Assembly: GCA_965153455.1 (NCBI GenBank)
Contig: OZ234498.1
Span: 5,270,001-5,334,000 of the forward strand
DNA from: Sphagnum compactum
Lineage: Eukaryota > Bryophyta > Sphagnopsida > Sphagnales
Reading direction: 5' to 3'
Length of the DNA: 64,000 bases
How positions within the stretch are numbered: position 1 is the stretch's first letter; each line of letters starts with the position of its first letter. The translations under genes and the position numbers were made by a program. This document shows, one piece after another, positions 61,201 to 64,000 of the stretch. A model generated the notes under the pieces. It saw nothing but the letters and a program-made list of their open reading frames with translations, did no database searches and had not been told where the DNA came from.

Positions 61201-61690
61201 AAGTTAGAGTTGGCAAAAATGGAGTAACATTCCTTTGAAAGAAGGATGATAGGGCCTTCTTCTTGAAAAACAACCTATTCATGCTTCTAATGATCAACAA
61301 GCCTCACATTTTCAGTATTTCAAAGCTTGACAAATCACCATCAAAGAAGAGAGAAAAAGATCCATTTATGACTATTGATTTTGAAATCATAATTAACAAA
61401 TATGGATTCAAAGAACAATGAATCTAAAGCCTTCTTCTTCTTGAAGAACTACCTACTCATGCTTGATCTAATGATGGACAATGTTCACATTTTTAGTTTT
61501 TCAAAGCTTTGCAAATTCACCATCAAATAATTGAAAGAAAGAACAAGTAAGAATTATTGATTTTCAACTGGGAATTAACAAAGGTGAAATAACATTCTAA
61601 TTCAAAGCCTTCTTTAAGAACTACTACCTACTCGTCGTGCTTTTAATTATTAACAACCCTCACATTTTTAATCTTTCACAGTTTTGCAAA
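61201..61690 (+). repeat. diverged tandem repeat, about 177-bp unit, three copies
   Basis: The motif CCTTCTT...GAA..ACTACCTA begins at 61255, 61430 and 61608. Each copy continues with CATGCTT, a CTCACATTTT-like block, TTTCAAAGCTTTGCAAAT and ATTGATTTT. The length is satellite-like, but only three copies exist here. Confidence 0.75.
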
Positions 61691-61768
61691 ATAAAAAACC
61701 GAGATAAATTCCACTATTGCAGCTCCCCCACCCTAAATTCATCCTTTCCCAATTAGGGTTTAATGTTG

Positions 61769-61863
61769 AAATAGGGTTTAGGTAGAGTTTAATGTAAAAT
61801 AGGGTTTAATTAATAGGGTTTAGGTAGAGTTAAATATTTTCACTCAATATTAAACCCTATTAA
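61769..61863. repeat. AGGGTTTA-rich duplication with inverted end
   Basis: AATAGGGTTTAGGTAGAGTT occurs at about 61769 and 61812. TTAATAGGGTTTA (61810-61822) is perfectly inverted as TAAACCCTATTAA (61851-61863). The motif is telomere-like, but the spacing is irregular. Confidence 0.6.
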
Positions 61864-61923
61864 CTCACTCAAATTTGAAATTCCAATTGTGTATGTCTTG
61901 GGTCAGAGGGACGAAATTTCTAT

Positions 61924-62092
61924 CTGCCCAACCCGGATGTCGACCCATGCCGGGTTGGGCAGATCCGGGTATCACCAGCGGTGGTCACCTCTCAGTATGG
62001 ATCAACATCCGGGTATCACCGGCGGTGGTCACTTCTCCGTATGGGTCAGCATCCGGGTATCACCAGCGGTGGTCACTTCTCAGTATGTGACC
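61924..62092 (+). repeat. GC-rich palindrome followed by a 44-bp minisatellite
   Basis: CTGCCCAACCCGG (61924-61936) and CCGGGTTGGGCAG (61950-61962) form a perfect 13-bp hairpin. Three units of exactly 44 bp follow from 61963, 62007 and 62051, each starting ATCCGGGTATCACC and containing GCGGTGGTCAC. The array ends about 290 bp before the proposed start codon of the PDF-PPR gene and is far richer in GC than its surroundings, so it may lie in that gene's promoter. Confidence 0.88.
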
Positions 62093-62380
62093 TTGCACAT
62101 TAAAATTGGATGAAGAAAAGTCAAAACATGCCGGTTTGGCTCAGCAGAATGGTTGGATGTAAAACATAGCCTAGTCGTCACTGCGAGAGACAGAAACGGA
62201 GCAAGAAAGCTCAACCCTAATCTCCTTTTGCTGTTTGCTGGTGTGAACTTTGCTTTGCTCAATATACGTCAATTCAAGCATGCGAGGATGAGAAATTGCT
62301 CTCTTTCTGTAGAATTTATCTCCTGTATCGAGAGAGACGGTGAGGTGAGATAAAGGGAGGTGCATCTGGTTTGCCAAGGA

Positions 62381-64000
62381 ATGGCTTCATCAGTGCAGGA
62401 ATTGCAACTGCTCGGTGCATGGAGTAGCAGTAGTTGCGGTTCTTTATTACAGGACGACTGTAGCACCCGGGGCGGTGGGACGACGTGCAGCAGCAGGAGA
62501 AGGAGGAGCCTGTTATGTGTGTGCGCAATAACGCCCTCTTACCATGCTCGACAAGTTAACTCCGGTGCTCTTCTTCCAAGTGCGCAAGGGATAACCACAA
62601 AAGTGGCGCTCGGTGATCAGCGTCGTTGTCAGTTTCTCTTCCTTTTCTTCTTCTTCTGCCTTTTTCACGCAGTTTTTTGTTTGCAGATGGTTTCTTGTCG
62701 TGCTGGTCTCGACTATTCCTTCGTTAATCGTGTCATTTGTCATTGCTTCCGAGTAGATGAGAACGTTAGTTTTTCTTATCGAATCCACAAGATTGCAGAC
62801 AATTCGTATCGGAGGTCTAATGTTGTAATGAACAGAAGTTAGGAGAACTTCTGCGACTATCTGGGAAAACAAATTGGTCTTGCACTCGTCCTACTGCTTC
62901 CCCTAAACCCTAAACCCTACTAGTTCTCCAATGTGAAGTAGGGGTTTTGCTGCTGGATAGTCTTGCCAAATCCGATAACAATATTGAAGGTGGCATTTGA
63001 CATGAACCATCGATGTCATAATTCCCACCAAGAGCTTTCATTTGAACAGTCTGGTCATGTCACACAAATTGGAAAAGCAAAAATGCTGCACTTCCTGGTG
63101 ATTTTCTACAATGAATGCTATCTTTGGATGGGAATTGATTGTCTATAAATGGTTGATTTGAAATGATGTTTCTTTTTGTGCTTGGATCTGAACATACGCC
63201 ATGATTTCCCTCTGAACTATTTCTTTCTTCATATTTTGTAGTCCTTATGTGGGAGTTTTCTTTAACAAAAAATAACATTGCCTGGTTCTGGTTAACTTTT
63301 ATTTCTGAGTGTTGGGAGATTTTCTTGATAAAGATGATAGTTATTATTCTCCATGGTTTTGTTGAAGTCTCTATGTGGTGGTTTTTCTGCTTTAACCAAG
63401 TTGCTGTGGTCCCTGCAGACCCAAAGGAGAAACTTTGGCAGGAGTTCTTTTCAGATCCTTTGCAATGGTGGGATTACAGGTTAGAGAAGGTAAGTGAGTA
63501 TGCTTGCTGTTGCATTTTGCTTGCTGATGGATGATGATGATATAGCTTTATTGGTTGTTATCATTGCCTGGTCTGCACAAGATGTGAGCAATGGATGGCT
63601 TATTTGCTGGATTTGGATTTTGGTTGAAGGGGAATGCAAAGTATCCAGATTTCATGCATAAGAAGACACGGGAAGCACTCTGGCTAGTTGACCGCAAGAA
63701 CCCCCCCTGGGTGGAAATGGAGATGGCTGCAATGGCACCAGGGACTGTGGACTTGAACCCATTTCTATGGGACAGAAGGCTTTCAAAATATGTCAAGGCT
63801 GGGGAATATGAGAAGACTCTGGGGCTTTTCCGGCAAATGCAATCCAAAGGCATGAGTCCTGACACATTCACTTTTGTTCCAGTCCTGAATGCATGTGCTA
63901 GTTTACGAGCACTTAAAGAGGGCAGGTATGTCCATGAACGGATCATTCAAAGTGGTTGTGAGTCTGATGTCTTTGTGCGCAGTAGTCTCATTGACATGTA
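62381..64000 (+). CDS. PDF-motif (OSB-type) and PPR chimeric organellar protein, 5' part
   Basis: Exons are 62381-62612, 63419-63489 and 63630 to beyond the window end. Introns are GT-AG and phases agree (1, then 0). Exon 1 begins MASSVQELQLLGAW and is Ser/Arg-rich (CSSRRRRSLLC), like an organelle transit peptide. Exon 2 encodes PKEKLWQEFFSDPLQWWDYR and exon 3 opens GNAKYPDFMHKKTREALWL with NPPWV. Together these form the PDF motif of plant organellar single-stranded DNA-binding (OSB) proteins. No OB-fold precedes it. After a linker (MAAMAPGTVDLNPF) come PPR motifs: residues about 145-180 fit a P-type unit ending MQSKGMSPD, then an L-type unit (TFTFVPVLNACASLRALKEG...ESD), then the start of a third. 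A role in organellar nucleic-acid binding follows from both parts. The third acceptor has a weak pyrimidine tract. The start at 62360 is an alternative. Confidence 0.83.
62613..63418 (+). other. first intron of the PDF-PPR gene
   Basis: An 806-bp GT-AG intron. It contains a telomere-like tract, CCCTAAACCCTAAACCCTAC at 62901-62920. Read-through of its start stays open to 62842, but with a low-complexity Phe-rich segment, so retention is unlikely to be productive. Confidence 0.6.

Overview
This is nuclear DNA from a land plant with a large, repeat-rich, AT-rich genome. Genes are split by GT-AG introns and lie far apart. Plastid-type and secretory genes, plant Ty3/gypsy and LINE remnants and CCCTAAA-type telomere-like tracts all point to a plant. 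The PPR style at the right edge and the LINE family resemble what I remember from ferns, lycophytes and other non-flowering plants, but the sequence does not fix the species.

Four gene models can be supported, each by joining exons whose phases agree. (1) 5808-8795, minus: a complete five-exon secreted GDSL esterase/lipase. (2) 34069-35863, minus: a three-exon plastid-targeted DUF3593-like membrane protein with an 18-nt microexon. (3) 43938-45621, minus: a possible three-exon gene for a 104-residue cysteine-rich protein with no family I recognise. (4) 62381-64000, plus, cut by the window edge: a transit-peptide-like exon, an exon with the first half of the organellar ssDNA-binding PDF motif, and an exon in which the second half of that motif runs straight into PPR repeats.

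Most of the rest is decayed mobile DNA. From left to right: a hAT-like transposase end (52-800); Ty3/gypsy pol (17.2-18.7 kb); a gypsy primer-binding site and gag (28.7-30.3 kb); a LINE reverse-transcriptase remnant on the minus strand (36.2-38.2 kb) and a second piece of the same family on plus (58.2-58.9 kb); and a second hAT-like transposase remnant on minus (53.9-54.7 kb). A family of short inverted-repeat ends built round the palindrome AGCCAAATTTGGCT recurs at least nine times. One pair of these ends, 49.0-51.1 kb, encloses a 5S rRNA-derived sequence.

Other repeats are a roughly 79-bp minisatellite at 10.3-10.7 kb, 52-bp arrays at 21.8 and 59.9 kb, a 44-bp GC-rich array at 62.0 kb, a 177-bp array at 61.3-61.7 kb, a poly-C/poly-G inverted-repeat cluster at 22.4-23.5 kb, and several strong hairpins. 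The genes are not functionally linked to one another. The items most worth pursuing are the PDF-PPR chimera, the cysteine-rich gene, the microexon and the 5S-carrying element.
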